NCBI RefSeq assembly: GCF_000003855.2
Contig: NW_003101679.1
Span: forward strand, 628,417 to 692,416
DNA: 64,000 bases
DNA from: Blastomyces gilchristii SLH14081
Lineage: Eukaryota > Ascomycota > Eurotiomycetes > Onygenales > Ajellomycetaceae
Direction: 5' to 3'
The notes beneath the pieces were generated by a model. That model was not told where the DNA came from. It made no database searches and saw only the letters and a list, made by a program, of their open reading frames with translations. Positions 35,870 to 48,812 of this stretch are shown here, one piece after another; within the stretch, counting starts at the first letter, position 1, and each line of letters starts with the position of its first letter. The position numbers and the translations under genes are program-made.

Positions 35870-36236
35870 TATTATTATTATTCTTCAATTATAGATGTAT
35901 ACAGTCAGAGACTATGACATCTATCTGAGAACTTTTAGTTCTCAGGGTTTTTCCTATATCTGTAAAGTTAACTATTATACATTCATCAATTTCAGATATG
36001 TAAAATCAGAAAATTCCAGCTCAGAATACAAAAACTGTTTACAAATTGCAGTGTTTTAACATCTTCTCATACTTTGAAATCATTTGACAATATCATGACA
36101 AAGGAAAAGAGAACACAGTCTTAAAGATAGACACATTAAATAGATAGATAGAAAGAAATTGAAAGAAAAAGATAAAGTAAAGAGAGACTCTAACAAAACA
36201 AATTATTAAAAGATAGTATATAGCTGTTTTAACAGA

Positions 36237-39200
36237 CTATATCTGATTGATTTCCTTCTCTTCATATTCAGATAATTCTGAATTTAGTCATTTTCTTGTA
36301 GTTGCTTGAGTTTCTGATAGAAAGTCTATTAAGTATTTAATTCCTGTCTCAGTTGAGAATAAGAATCTCATATTTAATTGATTTAAATCATACTTCTTGT
36401 TCAATCTGACTCTGAGACTATTGTATAATGCACAGTGCATTATAATATACTCAGAATTCTCATTTGTATTGCAGAATGAGCATTCTATTGAGTCAAATCT
36501 ATCATCAAATCTTTGTATATAAGATTTGAAATAGTCATATTCTAGTTTCAGCTGTATTATAGATGAGAATATTTTCTTTTTACATTTAATTGAACAAGAT
36601 TTCCACTTGGGTTTTGTTTCAAATCTTGAATAATGTATACTCTTCTTTTGTTTCTGCCAGCTTTCATTTCACTTATCTAAACAAGATTCTTTTATTTTTG
36701 ACTTTATAAAAGATCAGGATACAATTTTTTAAATAGATCTGCTTAATTCTGCACTCTTTTTTACAGCTGAATCAGCCAATTCATTGTCATGAATATTCAT
36801 ATGAGCAGAAACTCAGTGTAGATGAATTATCAGCTTTGATATTCTTCTCTTTTGAATTTTCAAAACAGAGTTTAAGATCAGTTCAAGATTCATTTAATTA
36901 TTATGAATCTGACTATTTCTAAGTCTTTTTAAAGCAGCTTGACTATCAGAGAATATTCATATCTCTTTCAAACTATTTCCTCTTTTATAAGATTTTATTT
37001 CAATGAGTTTGAAAGCTTTCACTATTACAAATAGTTCAGCATCAAAGACTTCAGATTCACAGTCTAGATTTCAGAAATCTGAGATAAAATTGATATTATC
37101 TTCAGTATAAGCAATGTCTGTATCTAATCTATTCAAATTCTCATTTTTTGAGTCATCTGAATAAATCAGAATAGAGTCTTTTATATTGATTGTAGAAATT
37201 CTCTTCAAATCCTGTTTATATTCTTTCTCTTTTGACAGTTCACTTATTTGTAAGTCTATAAGAGATTCAAGCTTTTCTCTTCAGAGAGATAACTTCTCAT
37301 GATCAACTTTTTCAACATTTAAAGAAGAAAATTGATTTTTAATCAGAGAGCATAGTCTGTACAGTTGAGAAGACATTTTCTTTAAAGAATTATTTTCATT
37401 TCAATCAAGAAATCTATTTCAATTCAGTTCATTGCCAGAGTTAATTAATGAAAATGAAGAAGAGACTCTTTCTCTGATGATATAATTTAAGCTCATCTTT
37501 ATAACTCTCAGAGCATAGTTCATACAGGTCTTTTCAAATCTAATAGCAGCAGGAGAAATTAAAGCTTCAATTTTCATTGCTTTAATAGGAGATGATTTGA
37601 ATGCTTTCAGAATTCTTCTCAAGGCTCTGTTTTACAGACTTTGAAAGAGTTCAGTAAAATTCTCTTGATTATTTCATCAAACTTGAACTTCATAATCAGC
37701 TACTGATGTAATACAGGCTATATATAACTATCTCATAGTCTGAAAGAATAGATCTCTCTCTGTATTTGATAGTCTGATAATGTTGTTCAATAGTCTTTCT
37801 GTCTTGACAGTTCTTTGTTAAATGTGATATTTAAAATTCAACTTGAAGTTTAACTATACTTCTAATCATTTGACATTTACACTAGGTTTAATCTCTCTAT
37901 TTAAAGGAGTTAGAGATAGTTCTTTCTCATTGAATCTAGAATGAAAATGAATTAACTCAGTTTTATTTATATCAAATTGAATTTGATTGATATCTGCTCT
38001 AACAAAGATTTTCTTTGCAGCTTCTTCAATCACTTTTAAATTCTCTTTGATAGTTTTTGAGCTGTAGACTAGATCAATATCATTCACATAACTTGAAGAT
38101 TGCACTATTCTCATATTTCTATTTTTGAATAGATATGCAGTGTATATTACAAATAAAATGAGTGAGATTGAAGATTCTTATGATACTTCTATTTTTATCT
38201 TAGTCTTGTCTTATTTTATTTCATCAAAGAATTTTCATCAAAGAAAAGTTGTATAATTCTTTTTAGATAATAAAATTAGAGAAAGTGACAGTTTTAATAT
38301 CTTCAATGTCTGAATTAACTTTGACTTTGAAACATAATCAAATGCTTCTTTTATATCAATAAAAACTGCAGTTGAGACCAGACTCTTATACTTTGCTATT
38401 TAAATATTATAAACAACTGAGACAACAGTGTCAATTGCAGAACACTGTTTTCTATCTCTCATTTATTCACTGAATAAAAGAGAATTACTGATAGAGCTTA
38501 TAAAAGATAGTTAAGTAGCTATTATCTTTTCTAAAACCTTTTCTAGACAGTTCAATAGAGATATTACTTTATATGACTTAAGAATTGAAGTTTTTCTATT
38601 AGGTTTTATAAGAATCACTTCAGTGACTTCTCTTTAGCATTCAGAATGATATTCATTTTTCAAGAGATTGAAAAAGAGCTTAAAATATTCATTCTTCAAG
38701 TAGAAGTATGTATTTTGAATAATCAAGTGATTAATTGAATCAGGCCCTGCAGCAGTCTTAACTGAACTTGAGAAGATAGCTAACTCTAATTCATCTTGAG
38801 TAAGATCAGGCCATTCTCAGTCATTTTCATCAATATAGTTGAGAAGTGATATATTCTCTTTCTCTGAATCTGAATCTGATGAGTTTTGAAAGAGAGTTCT
38901 TATAAAAGCTTGATATTTTTTCTCAAAAGAGTTTGCTGTATATGATTCATTCTGAAACTCATATTCTAAGGTTGAAAGTTTTGCTACACTTCTTGTTTTA
39001 GTATAGTTAAAAGCTTTATAAACTTCTTTTTCTTATACTTCTTCAAGAAATTTATTCCAGCAGTCTGTTTTAGCTTTCTTAATATCTGAAAAATATTCAT
39101 TTCTGACAGCTTTAAACTCTTTATCAGAAATTATATCATTCTTTCAATCTCTTCTAACAGTAGTCAATTGTTTCCTTTTAGATATGATATTCTCATTTCA

Positions 39201-40193
39201 TCAAGGTTTTGAATACTCAGAAGACTTTCTCTTTGAAATATTATCTTTAACACTTACTAGAATAATAGATATAATAAGCTTCACTCAATTCTCAAGCATT
39301 TCATTTGAGATATCTTGATCAGAATTTCAATACAGCTCACTCTGTCTTTCAGATTTTAACAGTTTTATGCTTTCTTCAACTATCTTTCAGTCACCTTTTT
39401 CAAAGTTAAACTGATTAAAGAGAAGAGGGTTTTCACTCATTTATTTCTCACTCAGTTCAATATTAAATTGAATAATCTCATGACCTGATTCTGATGTCTC
39501 ATTTGAATTGATAAATCAGTTTACAAGTCTTTTTTCTCTTAGATTTTGTGACATGAAGATTAGATCTATAATAGATTTCTGTTTCATGTCTTTTCTAAAG
39601 AATGTTTGTTGATCAGACTTGTTAACTAAATCTATTAAATACTCAAAGATTCATTCAATCAGATTATCAGCTCTTACTGCTCTTTTATATTCTGAATTTC
39701 ATCAGAGATGATGTGTATTGAAATCTTCTGCAATTATAGAGTTTCTTGATAATGTTATGTTCAGAAATTCTCTATTAATTGTTCAGATGTTATTATTTTT
39801 CTTCAATAACTTTTCATTATAGATATTTATGAGCTGTATAGTATTAAACTCATTCTCTTTATCTATAATATCACTCACCAGAATATCAGGGTCAGACATG
39901 ATATTAAATCTTACATTAAATTGATATCTTGATCTCTTTCTTCCATAGATCACTACTCCAGACTTTATCTCAGACTTTTGAGGTAAAAAGCAGTCGTAGC
40001 TTGGAATGAGAATGACATATTTTTGCTCAGCATCAAAATTCAGCTCCTGAAGCAGTATAAAATCAACTTTTTATTCAAATGCAATTTGAAGACAAGAATA
40101 AATACAATTTGAGTTTCTATTCACATTATTTTGAATAAATGTGATTTTTGAAGAGTTTTTACACTTTTTTTATTGTTTTTGTTGTATATTCAT
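36237..40193 (-). pseudogene. LINE-1 ORF2, endonuclease, reverse transcriptase and RNase H, RIP-damaged
   Basis: A 1,319-codon frame from ATG 40,193 to TAG 36,239. It starts with an APE-type endonuclease region (FIQNNVNRNS; ILLQEL; AEDFNTHHLWW). Reverse transcriptase follows with TAAGPDSINHLIIQ and a catalytic motif read as YVNDIDLVYSS for YVDD (near 38,070-38,095). Next is an RNase H domain (WIFSDSQAALK; WVSAHMNIHDNELADSA, near 36,790), and last a C-terminal Cys-rich motif (CSFCNTNENSEYIIMHC). This order defines the Tad1-like lineage. All landmarks share one frame. Confidence 0.85.
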
Positions 40194-41818
40194 ACTAAAA
40201 GAGAGTAGAGAAGAATCTAATCACTATCATCAGATAGTAGATTATAACTATTCTGAAAAGTAGAAATCTCAACTGCTTACATTATATCTAGTTTATTATC
40301 AGAGTCATTTCTCAATTCTCTAATCTTAACAGAAGTTTGAGAATTCAAATTCTATTTACATTTAGCTGAAGAATTGAAGTTTGAAGATTTAGATAGTTGA
40401 GAGTTTCTTCTTTTTAAGCTTACAGTTATGAGTTTACTGGCTTGACTATTCTCTTCAGTTCTAGATTTGCTTTGAGCTTCATCTTTTCTTCAGTTCTTTT
40501 GAGTTCTTGAAGCAAACATACATTCTTTTAAGCTAGATGCATGTTTTTCTTTGCAATTAGAGCATTTAAGCAGAGTGTATTGACATATTTCATCTCTTTT
40601 TAAGCATGTTTCACATTTATGCTCACTAGTTTTGTGATCTCTGGCACAGAATGCACATTTTGAGTCTCTGAAACAGAAGATTACAAAGTGTTCATATCTT
40701 TGACAGTTTGAATACTGTGTTTGAGCTTTGAGATTCATTCTTGAGTCTTTGAATTCATAAACTCTCATTTTCAAACCTGTTACTCTTACTTCAGAGATCT
40801 TTGACTGTTCAAGTGTCTTTATATATACTAGAATAGAGGCATTTCTTCTGCTTTATCTGAACTCAATTGAATTTAGTTATACAGGCTCTTTTCTCAGTTG
40901 AATAGAGTTGTATTCTTCTAATTCATTTTTGAGAAGTAGTATTTCTTCTTCACAGTCAAAATTTTCAACTGAAATATTATGAAGAATGAATTTGTCTCAC
41001 TTTTCATCTCTCTCAGATAGAATTGTTATGTTTAACAAAGATTCTACTGCTGATTTTCAGAGATTCTCATTCTGAATAAGGAATTCTGCACTGAATTCAG
41101 GCATTGTAGTCAGAATGATAGAGTTTTCAAAGAAAGATGACTTAATTGAAGTTATAACTGATTTTTGAACTTCAATATCAGTCATTAACTGAGAAAAGAA
41201 CTGCTGATTAATTTCATTTCTGATTCTGAAAATCAGATTTGAGTTTAGCTTGTTTCTTTGTAAGATATCCTGGTTTGAGACTCTGAGAATAAGTCTTCTA
41301 TTTCTGGAGATTTGAAAGTTTTTCTTCTTTTATATTTTTTTCTTCACTTTTCTATCAATAGAAGTATGAGTATTATTCTTCTCAGTTTTCTCAGGATTTT
41401 AAGCATCTTTTGAGATAGCAGGTTTAGAGACAGCAGATTCAGCTGCTTGAGCATATGTTTTCTTCTGATTCAAAGAAGAAGAAGAAGTAGAAAAGGAGAA
41501 AGAAGAGCAAGATAAGAAGTCAGTGATTGTACTAGGAATTTTCAATGTTTTTTGAACTGTGTTTGAAATTCTAAGTTTGAACTTGATCATCTTCTGTAGT
41601 TGTCTAGTCTGAGTATGAAGAATTAACAGAATGTCTTCATTTATCTCACTCAGACACTGCTTTTCAAGAATCTTACTTGCTTTTTCAAGTTTCTGTATTT
41701 CAAGAACTTGTTGTTTCTCTATTTCTTCTTTCTTTCTTCTCTTCAGAATTTCAATCTCAGAAATAGCATTTGAGAAAGTATCTTTTTCTACATCAACTGA
41801 GTGTATTTTTGAACTCAT
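40190..41818 (-). pseudogene. LINE-1 ORF1, gag-like protein with zinc knuckles, RIP-damaged
   Basis: A 543-codon frame from the ATG at 41,818 to a TGA at 40,192. The N-terminal 100 residues are a Lys/Glu-rich coiled coil followed by a Ser-rich linker (SFSFSTSSSS). The C-terminal part carries three Cys/His knuckles of the type seen in Tad1/I-group ORF1 proteins (40,490-40,774: CQRYEHFVIFCF, CAFCARDHKTSEHKC, CSNCKEKHASSLKEC). These bind element RNA in the family. The first knuckle has lost a Cys. The stop overlaps the ORF2 start codon. Confidence 0.8.
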
Positions 41819-41831
41819 TGTTCTCACTCAA

Positions 41832-41965
41832 TGAAAAGTTGATCAGACTGTTTCAATTGAGATATGTATTGAAATCTTTTTGAAAAGTTGATCAGACTGT
41901 TTCAATTAAGAGATTTCTAAGTCTGTTTTCAATTGAAAAGTTGGTTAGACTGTTTCAAAAGAAGA
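41832..41965 (-). repeat. Three tandem repeats just upstream of LINE-1 ORF1
   Basis: GAAAAGTTGATCAGACTG with the following TTTCAATT occurs at about 41,832, 41,880 and 41,937 (the last as GAAAAGTTGGTTAGACTG), with spacers of about 20-30 bases. Their position in the 5' untranslated region fits promoter subrepeats of LINEs. Confidence 0.75.
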
Positions 41966-42965
41966 ATAAAAGACTTTTGTGTATAAAACACCTGATTTTT
42001 TTTCACACTAGTTCAGTAACTAGGTTAGATTTTTGAAGAGAATCTAATAAACTAAAATTGATTTTTGAGATAAATCAATAAAATCTTTACAATCTCTTTC
42101 TTGAGATACAGTGAGGAAAAGTATGATATCAATTGATAATAAATCAGATAATATGACAGTTTTTGAGAGAAAAACTGACAAAAAATAAATCAATTTTTTG
42201 CAGAGAAATTGATTAAAACTATTCAATTTTATTCTAAATCATTCAATTCTCCTCACACAATAAGTGTGCAACTCAAATCAGTTAATAAAGAGTGTAAAAA
42301 AGAATTAAGTATTAATGAAAGCTCTTCAGTCACTGAAAAAGTAATTCTTACTTAAAAGAATATGAAATTATAATAGAAAACAGCTCTGTTTTTAATTCTT
42401 TGTAAGAATATTGTGTAAAACTCAGAGAAAAACACCTTACTTTTTCAAGAGAAGTAAAAAACTATTTCTAAGATCTTTTTTTTTTTGCATTAACTGCTGC
42501 AGAAGAATGAGATAGAAACTGCTAAGATATGCACTACTGTATACTCTCTATCAAGACTTTCTCTCTTCAGGGTCTTGATATTATAGAGAATATAAGTCTG
42601 TTTCTATATGATAATATAAATATTGTCAGCGGGATGTAGAGGAACTGGTTATTTATATCTCAAAATAGAAGACTTTGTCAATGATTATATTAATATAGAG
42701 TTAATTCTCAAATTCAATAGAAATCTAGTGTTGCTGTTCTCAATCTCTTGCAGAATCTATTGAATATTGAGGTATTAAAACTAGATTTAATATATCTCAC
42801 TGTGCAGGGATCAAAGGCTCAGTCAGACCTTGAGGTATACTGATTTTATAGTTGTTGTGTCTGCCGATTATGTATCAAATACAGTTGCTGAGGTATCTTT
42901 TTGTACTTTTCTGCCGGGGATGAGCCAGATTGAAAGGAGTGATACGAGGGTGAGACTTGGCGTTG
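41966..42965 (-). other. LINE-1 5' untranslated region
   Basis: About 1 kb without a coding frame. The part farthest from ORF1 (about 42,830-42,965) is less mutated and keeps CpG sites. A 63-codon plus-strand frame at 42,830-43,021 crosses the LINE/Gyp-1 boundary and is not a gene. Confidence 0.7.
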
Positions 42966-43022
42966 ATTATGAGATCTATGATAAGAAACTTCTCACAATT
43001 ATATACTATCTAGAAGAATGAA
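42966..43022 (+). pseudogene. 57-bp sliver of Gyp-1 RNase H between two insertions
   Basis: The first 14 bases are the LINE target duplication. The remainder encodes [14 protein letters not shown], with Gyp-2 following. It is flanked by unrelated sequence on both sides and is recognisable only because the RNase H motif continues at 48,813. Confidence 0.85.
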
Positions 43023-43353
43023 TGTAAGAGGCCTACGCCGAATAGATTGATATGATATTGATAGGTCTTATATAATAAAAAGAAAAATGTTAAAGAAGGA
43101 AAACAAAGAGAAAGTGTAGAAATCAGTGATCAGAGTGAATATTTATACATGTATGTGATGGCGTATATAGTGGAGCTTCAGAGTGGAAGAATCTATACAT
43201 GTTCATAACGGCCGAGGATCGGTGATTGAGAATGACTGAGAACCAGAGTGTATGTATTCAATAGTGAAATGAAAGAATCTATGAAGTGAAGCAGAAGAAT
43301 CTGTGAAGTGTAATAAAATAGTCTATATGATTGATCAGGCGCAGCTCATCATA
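43023..43353 (-). repeat. Gyp-2 3' LTR
   Basis: 331 bp, reading TGTAAGAGGCC on the plus strand and ending GCTCATCATA for GCCCGTCACA. Confidence 0.9.
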
Positions 43354-43374
43354 TGAGCCCCCTTCTTTCAGAAG

Positions 43375-46300
43375 CAGTTCTCATCAGTCAAGAGCTGCTG
43401 TTTCAGATAACACAGAACTCAGAGTTCAGATCAGTTGATCATAGTTAACTTATTTCACAAGATATTGTCAGCTGCAGTCACAGAGTCTCTTATTAAAAAT
43501 ATTCTCAATCTTTCTCTCAAGCTTATTATCTTCTTCTATGATGTCTGGTGACTGTCAGGCAAAAGTCAGTTGAGAAGAGAACAGATTAATGATGATACAG
43601 CAGAGTAACCTTGTATAAAATACATCATAAATCTCTGATAATATGTTAAGATAGTAGTTATGACTATCTAGAACTTCTATCACTTTATACTTGACATGAC
43701 AGTAATCTAGTGTACAAGATAAACATATGATTTGTATATTCTTAAGATTTAATCACATCAGATCTTCTATCTTATACTATTCAGAAGAGTCTCAGTAAAC
43801 ATTGATTTGATTCTCTTAATCTTATTTCACAGTTGCTATGAAGATCTCTGCTCAATCACAGATATCTCAGAGCTTCATTACTATATTATCAGCAATCTGA
43901 ATCAGACTGTGAGAGTTCAGTGTGAACTGTGTAATCTCTAGAAGATTCAACACTTTCATATGATATTCATATGTAAGAAAGAATGAGCTTATATCTGTTA
44001 AAATAGTATCTTAATCATTGATAGTAATCTCTGCATGTAGAAGAAGATCATGTTAATCATCTTATAAGTGATTACAGAACTTATGAAGATAATTCTTCAC
44101 AGTCTGAATTATTTATACTGATGTATCATCAGTCTCAGAGTGATAGGTAGTTAATAGATGATATATAATCTTGAGAACTTGACAGATTCTTATTCAGAGT
44201 GTACTCATAAATTCACAGTCTTAATCTGATACTATAGATCTCAGCAATTCACACATTTAATAGAATAAGCTCTGTAGAAAAGCTTCAGTGACTTGTTCAG
44301 TATTCATCTTATTACAAGATTTCAATATTATATCTTTGCTCAATTGATTCATAATAATCAGAATATTTCTATAATTCTTGCTCTTAGACAGATTGACAGC
44401 AAAGTCAATTGCTACATCTTATCAGATTCTATCAGAGATATTGAGTGATTTCAATAGATTCTTTCTACAGTTCTTTTATAAGATAACAGAAGAACAGTAA
44501 TTGCAGTTTCAGATAAAGTATCTGATACTGTTTAATATCTCAGATCAGTAGAGCTCTCAGAAGATCATTCTATACAGTTATTCACAGCCTGAATAACTGA
44601 TTATATATAAATCATACATCTCTTATATTATCTGAGTGTGTAAGAGTTCAGAGTGAGAGACTCAGTGTCATTCACAAAATTATAGAGTATTATTATTATT
44701 AATTAAATATTCTGAGATATCAGTTCTTATACATAGTTCTGAGAGAAATCAGAGTGCTTTTTAATGTACTGCTTTGATAAGAGTCTGAAGAAATTCATTT
44801 ATCTAAGCTGCTGTATGCCACAGTTCATTCAGTGTAGAGAAAGTGAAGATATTAATGACAGTTCTAACTGAAGAAGCATGTATAGTTCTAATCAGAGAAG
44901 TATGTATAGTGTCATGAACTGTTTCATCTTGATCAACTAGTATCTTCAGGTTCAAGAGCCAGTGCTCTTAATTCATTCAGTGAGTATCTGTTATATCAGA
45001 TAGTATATCTTACTCTCATTGTGAGAGAGCATCTGTCATCAAGTTCTGACTGTCAGAACAGTAGTGTATTGTAAAATGAAAGCAGCTTAAGAACTCAGAT
45101 TATCATATCTGTTGTTCAGTGAGTTTACAGATAGTTATAAAGTATTTGAGATTCTTATAATCTGTGATTATCTCAAATTCAGAGATACTTTGAAGTTCAG
45201 AGTTTCATTCTTCTAAACAGTGTATAATTGTGAGAAGTTTCTTATCATAGATCTCATAATTACATTCAGCAGAACTCAGTTTCTTAGATATAAAGACACA
45301 TGATTGTAGAACATCTTTATCATTATATTACAATATCACTTCTTCTGTCATATAGTCAGAGAAATTGATCTCAATAACTATTTTATGATCAGAATTAAAT
45401 GTTATCAGTAGAGAGATATTAATGAACATCTTCTTCATCTGTGTAAATGCAGCTTTAGCATCTGCTGATTATTAAAATACTGCGTCTTTCTTAGTGAGAT
45501 CTGTAAGTAGTCTCATGATATCTGAGAAGTTTTGTATAAATCATCAATAGAAGTTAGTGAATTCAATGAAGCTTCATACATCTTTCACAGTATATGAAGC
45601 TTCTTATTCATGAATGATAGAGATCTTCTCAGAATTCATTTGAATTCTCTTACTAGCTTCTATGATGAAACCTAAGTATTTAGTACTCTTAACTTCAAAA
45701 TCACACTTATCAATATTAATTAATAGTTCTGCTTCTTGTAGTTGTTGTAATACTTTTTATACATACTCTTGATATTCTTTTCTGAATTCATCAGTGAAGA
45801 TAAGAATATTATCTAGATAAGCAGATATAAACTTATTAAGAAAATCTTAGAGTGCTCAGTTGATATACTTCTGAAATGTACTGAGAATGTTAGTCAGTTC
45901 AAAGAGTGTGACTATTCATTCAAAGAGGTCATAATGTGTTTGAAATGCTGTAAGTCATTCATCTTCTTCAGTGATACAAATCTTATGAAATACAGTGATG
46001 ACATCTAGCTTTATAAATCATTGAGCGCACTCAATCCATGCTAGGGTTTCATTGATGAGAGATAAGAGATATTGATCTTTCTTTGTCAATCTGTTCAGAT
46101 CTCAGTAGTTCATACAGAATTGAAGTTCTTCATCTGACTTCTTTGTAAAGAGAATAGAAGCTGCAGTGAAAGAGTTGTTAACATGTATGAATTTCTTATC
46201 TAACAGATTATTGAGTGTCTTTCAGAGAAGAAGAAGTTTATCTTGAGACATATTATAAAGAGAGTCTCATGATGATTCAGAGTTCTTACTGTTCTTCTTT

Positions 46301-47042
46301 TTCAACTTAATACTGTGATTCACTTCTGAACCTCATAAGAGAGGTAGATTTGTAGCATTATTATCTTGTCAAAAGACATCTAGATATTCATGATATTATT
46401 AAGAGAGTTTTATACAAGAATCTATTATTATAATACAGAATAACTTTTCTAGAGCCTTTTTAATATCAGTCAGACTGATGAAATAGATTGACACATGATT
46501 CTACTATTAGCAATTCTTTCAGCAACTTCTTTTTCTGAGCATTTCATAGATATTAACAGAGATCTGTGTCAGATTCATAGTCTTATAAATGTCATTCTTA
46601 TGAATTCTATCATTGTTAGAGAATATCAAGCTTCTGTTTTAAGCATTTAATAAAATGTCTTGTTCAGATAGTTAGACAAGTTCTAACATAAGATTATAAT
46701 CAAGATTATCAACTTCATATGTGTAGACATCTTCATATTGATATTCTCTCACATCTATGATTAGCTTCATCATATAACAGGTACAAATGTCTTTTGAATC
46801 ATCAAATTCTGTAAGAAGTCAGAGTCTTGATAAGAAGATATGCTGAAGATTATAATGTCTTATGACTGAAGATTTTATCATTGCATAGTGACATAGATCA
46901 CTGTCTATCATGGCTTTCATATTATACATATTATCAATCACAGTAGATACAAGAATCACATTTATTATCATTTTCTCTTTAAATTATTATCATCTGATCT
47001 CTTCAAGCTTCTGTTTGTAAATTTGAACAGAAGCTAATCTTT
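43375..47042 (-). pseudogene. Gyp-2 pol, protease to chromodomain, RIP-damaged
   Basis: Starting in the -1 frame relative to gag it has a protease relic (AMIDSD, near 46,911), reverse transcriptase with YLDNILIFTDEF (45,784-45,819), RNase H (near 45,030-45,330), integrase (about 43,600-45,000) and a chromodomain relic near 43,380-43,550. Protease and reverse transcriptase landmarks share one frame. Boundaries at the 3' end are approximate. Confidence 0.75.
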
Positions 47043-47046
47043 TCCC
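47034..47046 (-). promoter_or_regulatory. Predicted -1 frameshift site of Gyp-2
   Basis: On the coding strand G GGA AAA GAT TAG: a canonical X XXY YYZ slippery heptamer (47,040-47,046) in phase with gag, one codon before the gag stop. Pol lies in the -1 frame. Confidence 0.65.
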
Positions 47047-48164
47047 TGTTTCATTAGAGTATTCTTGTAGTTATCTTCTGAATCTTTCTTCACTGCAATG
47101 TGATTGACATGAACAGGCACTGATTCATTCTTCAAATGAGAAGACACTAATCTTTCTCTTGATTGAGAAGGTGCCAGTATTTCTCTTGAGTGTGAAGACA
47201 CATAGGTCAATCAGCAGTTGAAAGTGATGTGTTCTAATCAGTTACAGTTAATGTATACTTCATGTTAACATCAATCAGTGACTTCTTCAGAAGTGATCCC
47301 AGAAATTCAGAAGTTTGTTCAGACAGCAGAGATTCTTGCTTATATATAGATATTTAAGTCTACTCAATTCATAACATCTGCATCATTATTATTCCTCAGT
47401 GTGAGTGTATAAGTTACTGAGGTGTAACATCTTCTGTCACTGTTCTATATACTCTTGAGCTTGATAAGATAATCATTTATTGTTCAGAGCTGTGTGTAGA
47501 AGTCTTCACAAGTCTGGTCTTCATCTACACTTACAAGAGCCTGTAAGAGTTCAAAAGTTAATGTCTTCTTAAGCATACTAATCTTTATTCAATTCTCTCA
47601 AGATTGATCACCTGCTTCTAGAATCTTGATGTTGAAGTCAGAAATGAATATTGTAAGAGAAGTGCTTCTCTGTCAGATACTCTGTAATCAATCTAATACT
47701 TTCTATTATATAACAGTGTCTCAAAACAGAATATCAAGATATTTTATAATATTATCAGACATTTGTAATGCTGGTTCACATGCTTTCATTCATGAATAAA
47801 ACTTCTATTTCACATGATCTTTCAATTATTCATTGATATATCAATCTTAATTAATTAATGAACTGATGACATCTTCATCTATACTCAGTTTCATGAGCAT
47901 TTCCATTCTTCATGATGAGTAGAGAGTGAGATCAGAAGCATTGAAGTATATAAGAGTATCTAAGCATTCTTTCAGCACTTTTGTATTCAATTCTGTAGAT
48001 GTTGAAATCATGTGAGTTAATCATTGAATCTCTTTATATTGATGTTATTGAGTTGCATGCATATCAGCTATTTATTATTATTGTAGTTTCAACATTACTC
48101 AGAGTCACTGTGACACTGTATCTATACTCATGTTCAGAGATTCTCTCATATTATCATTAGACAT
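47034..48164 (-). pseudogene. Gyp-2 gag, RIP-damaged
   Basis: 377 codons from ATG 48,164 to TAG 47,036. It is a capsid-like gag with a knuckle relic near its end, homologous to Gyp-1 gag. The frame closes two codons after the intact heptamer G GGA AAA. Confidence 0.75.
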
Positions 48165-48481
48165 GATTATATCATTTGTTAAATATGTGATATCTATGAA
48201 ATCTGAAGAAGTGTAATTATATGAATATCTCATATATCTGAGTATCAGAACTCTCAAGTCTTTCACTGATATTCTCTTTGTAAGATCTTATTACAGAGTC
48301 AGAGTGACTGATGAGCAAGCTTCTATCTGAGAACTCAGTGTTTACTTAACTGTTTAACTGTTTCTCTATTTCTTACGCGTTGTTACATGTTCAAATATCT
48401 CTTAATGAATAATTATTCCTAATGAGAAGATGATGTGTGAATAATCATTTTCTAATAAGAAAACAATGAATGTTTTTCTAA

Positions 48482-48812
48482 TGTAAGAGGCCTACACTGA
48501 ATAGATCAGTATGATATTGATAGATCTTATATAACAAAGAGAAAAACATTAAAGAAGTAAAAGAAAGAGAAAGTGTAGAAATCAGCAATCAGAGTGAATA
48601 TTTATACACATATATAATGATATACACAGTGAAGCTTCGGGGCGGAAGAATCTATACGCGTTCATGGCGGCCGAGGATCAGTGATTGAGAATGGCTGAGA
48701 ATCAGAGTGTACATGTTCAATAGTGGAACAGAAGAATCTATGAAGTGAAGTGAAAGAATCTATGAAGTGTAACAGAATAGTCTATATGATTGATCAGGCG
48801 CAGCCCGTCACA
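48482..48812 (-). repeat. Gyp-2 5' LTR
   Basis: 331 bp with an intact GCCCGTCACA terminus. It retains CpG-rich patches (CTTCGGGGCGG, CATGGCGGCCG). Confidence 0.9.

Larger units (their letters stand above)
35870..42965 (-). mobile_element. LINE-1: full-length Tad1-like LINE inserted in Gyp-1 RNase H
   Basis: 7,096 bp flanked by an exact 14-bp target duplication ATTATGAGATCTAT (35,856-35,869 and 42,966-42,979). It is transcribed leftwards, so its 3' (AAT)n tail lies at about 35,870-35,884 and its 5' end near 42,965. It has two long ORFs, a 5' untranslated region of 1.1 kb with repeats, and a 3' untranslated region of about 0.35 kb shared with the partial copy at 1-456. Both ORFs are free of indels and are interrupted mainly by TGA. 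Confidence 0.92.
43023..48812 (-). mobile_element. Gyp-2: full-length chromovirus inserted in Gyp-1 (same family)
   Basis: 5,790 bp with the duplication ATGAA at 43,018-43,022 and 48,813-48,817. The LTRs are 331 bp each (43,023-43,353 and 48,482-48,812). It is transcribed leftwards and homologous over its length to Gyp-1, Gyp-3 and Gyp-4. A purine tract (CTTTCTTCCCCC type on the plus strand, GAAAGAAGGGGG on the coding strand) abuts the 3' LTR. Confidence 0.92.

Noticed and set aside
42830..43021. 63-codon frame ending in an RNase H motif
   Set aside because: It is a chimera across the LINE 5' end and the Gyp-1 remnant, joined at the target duplication.
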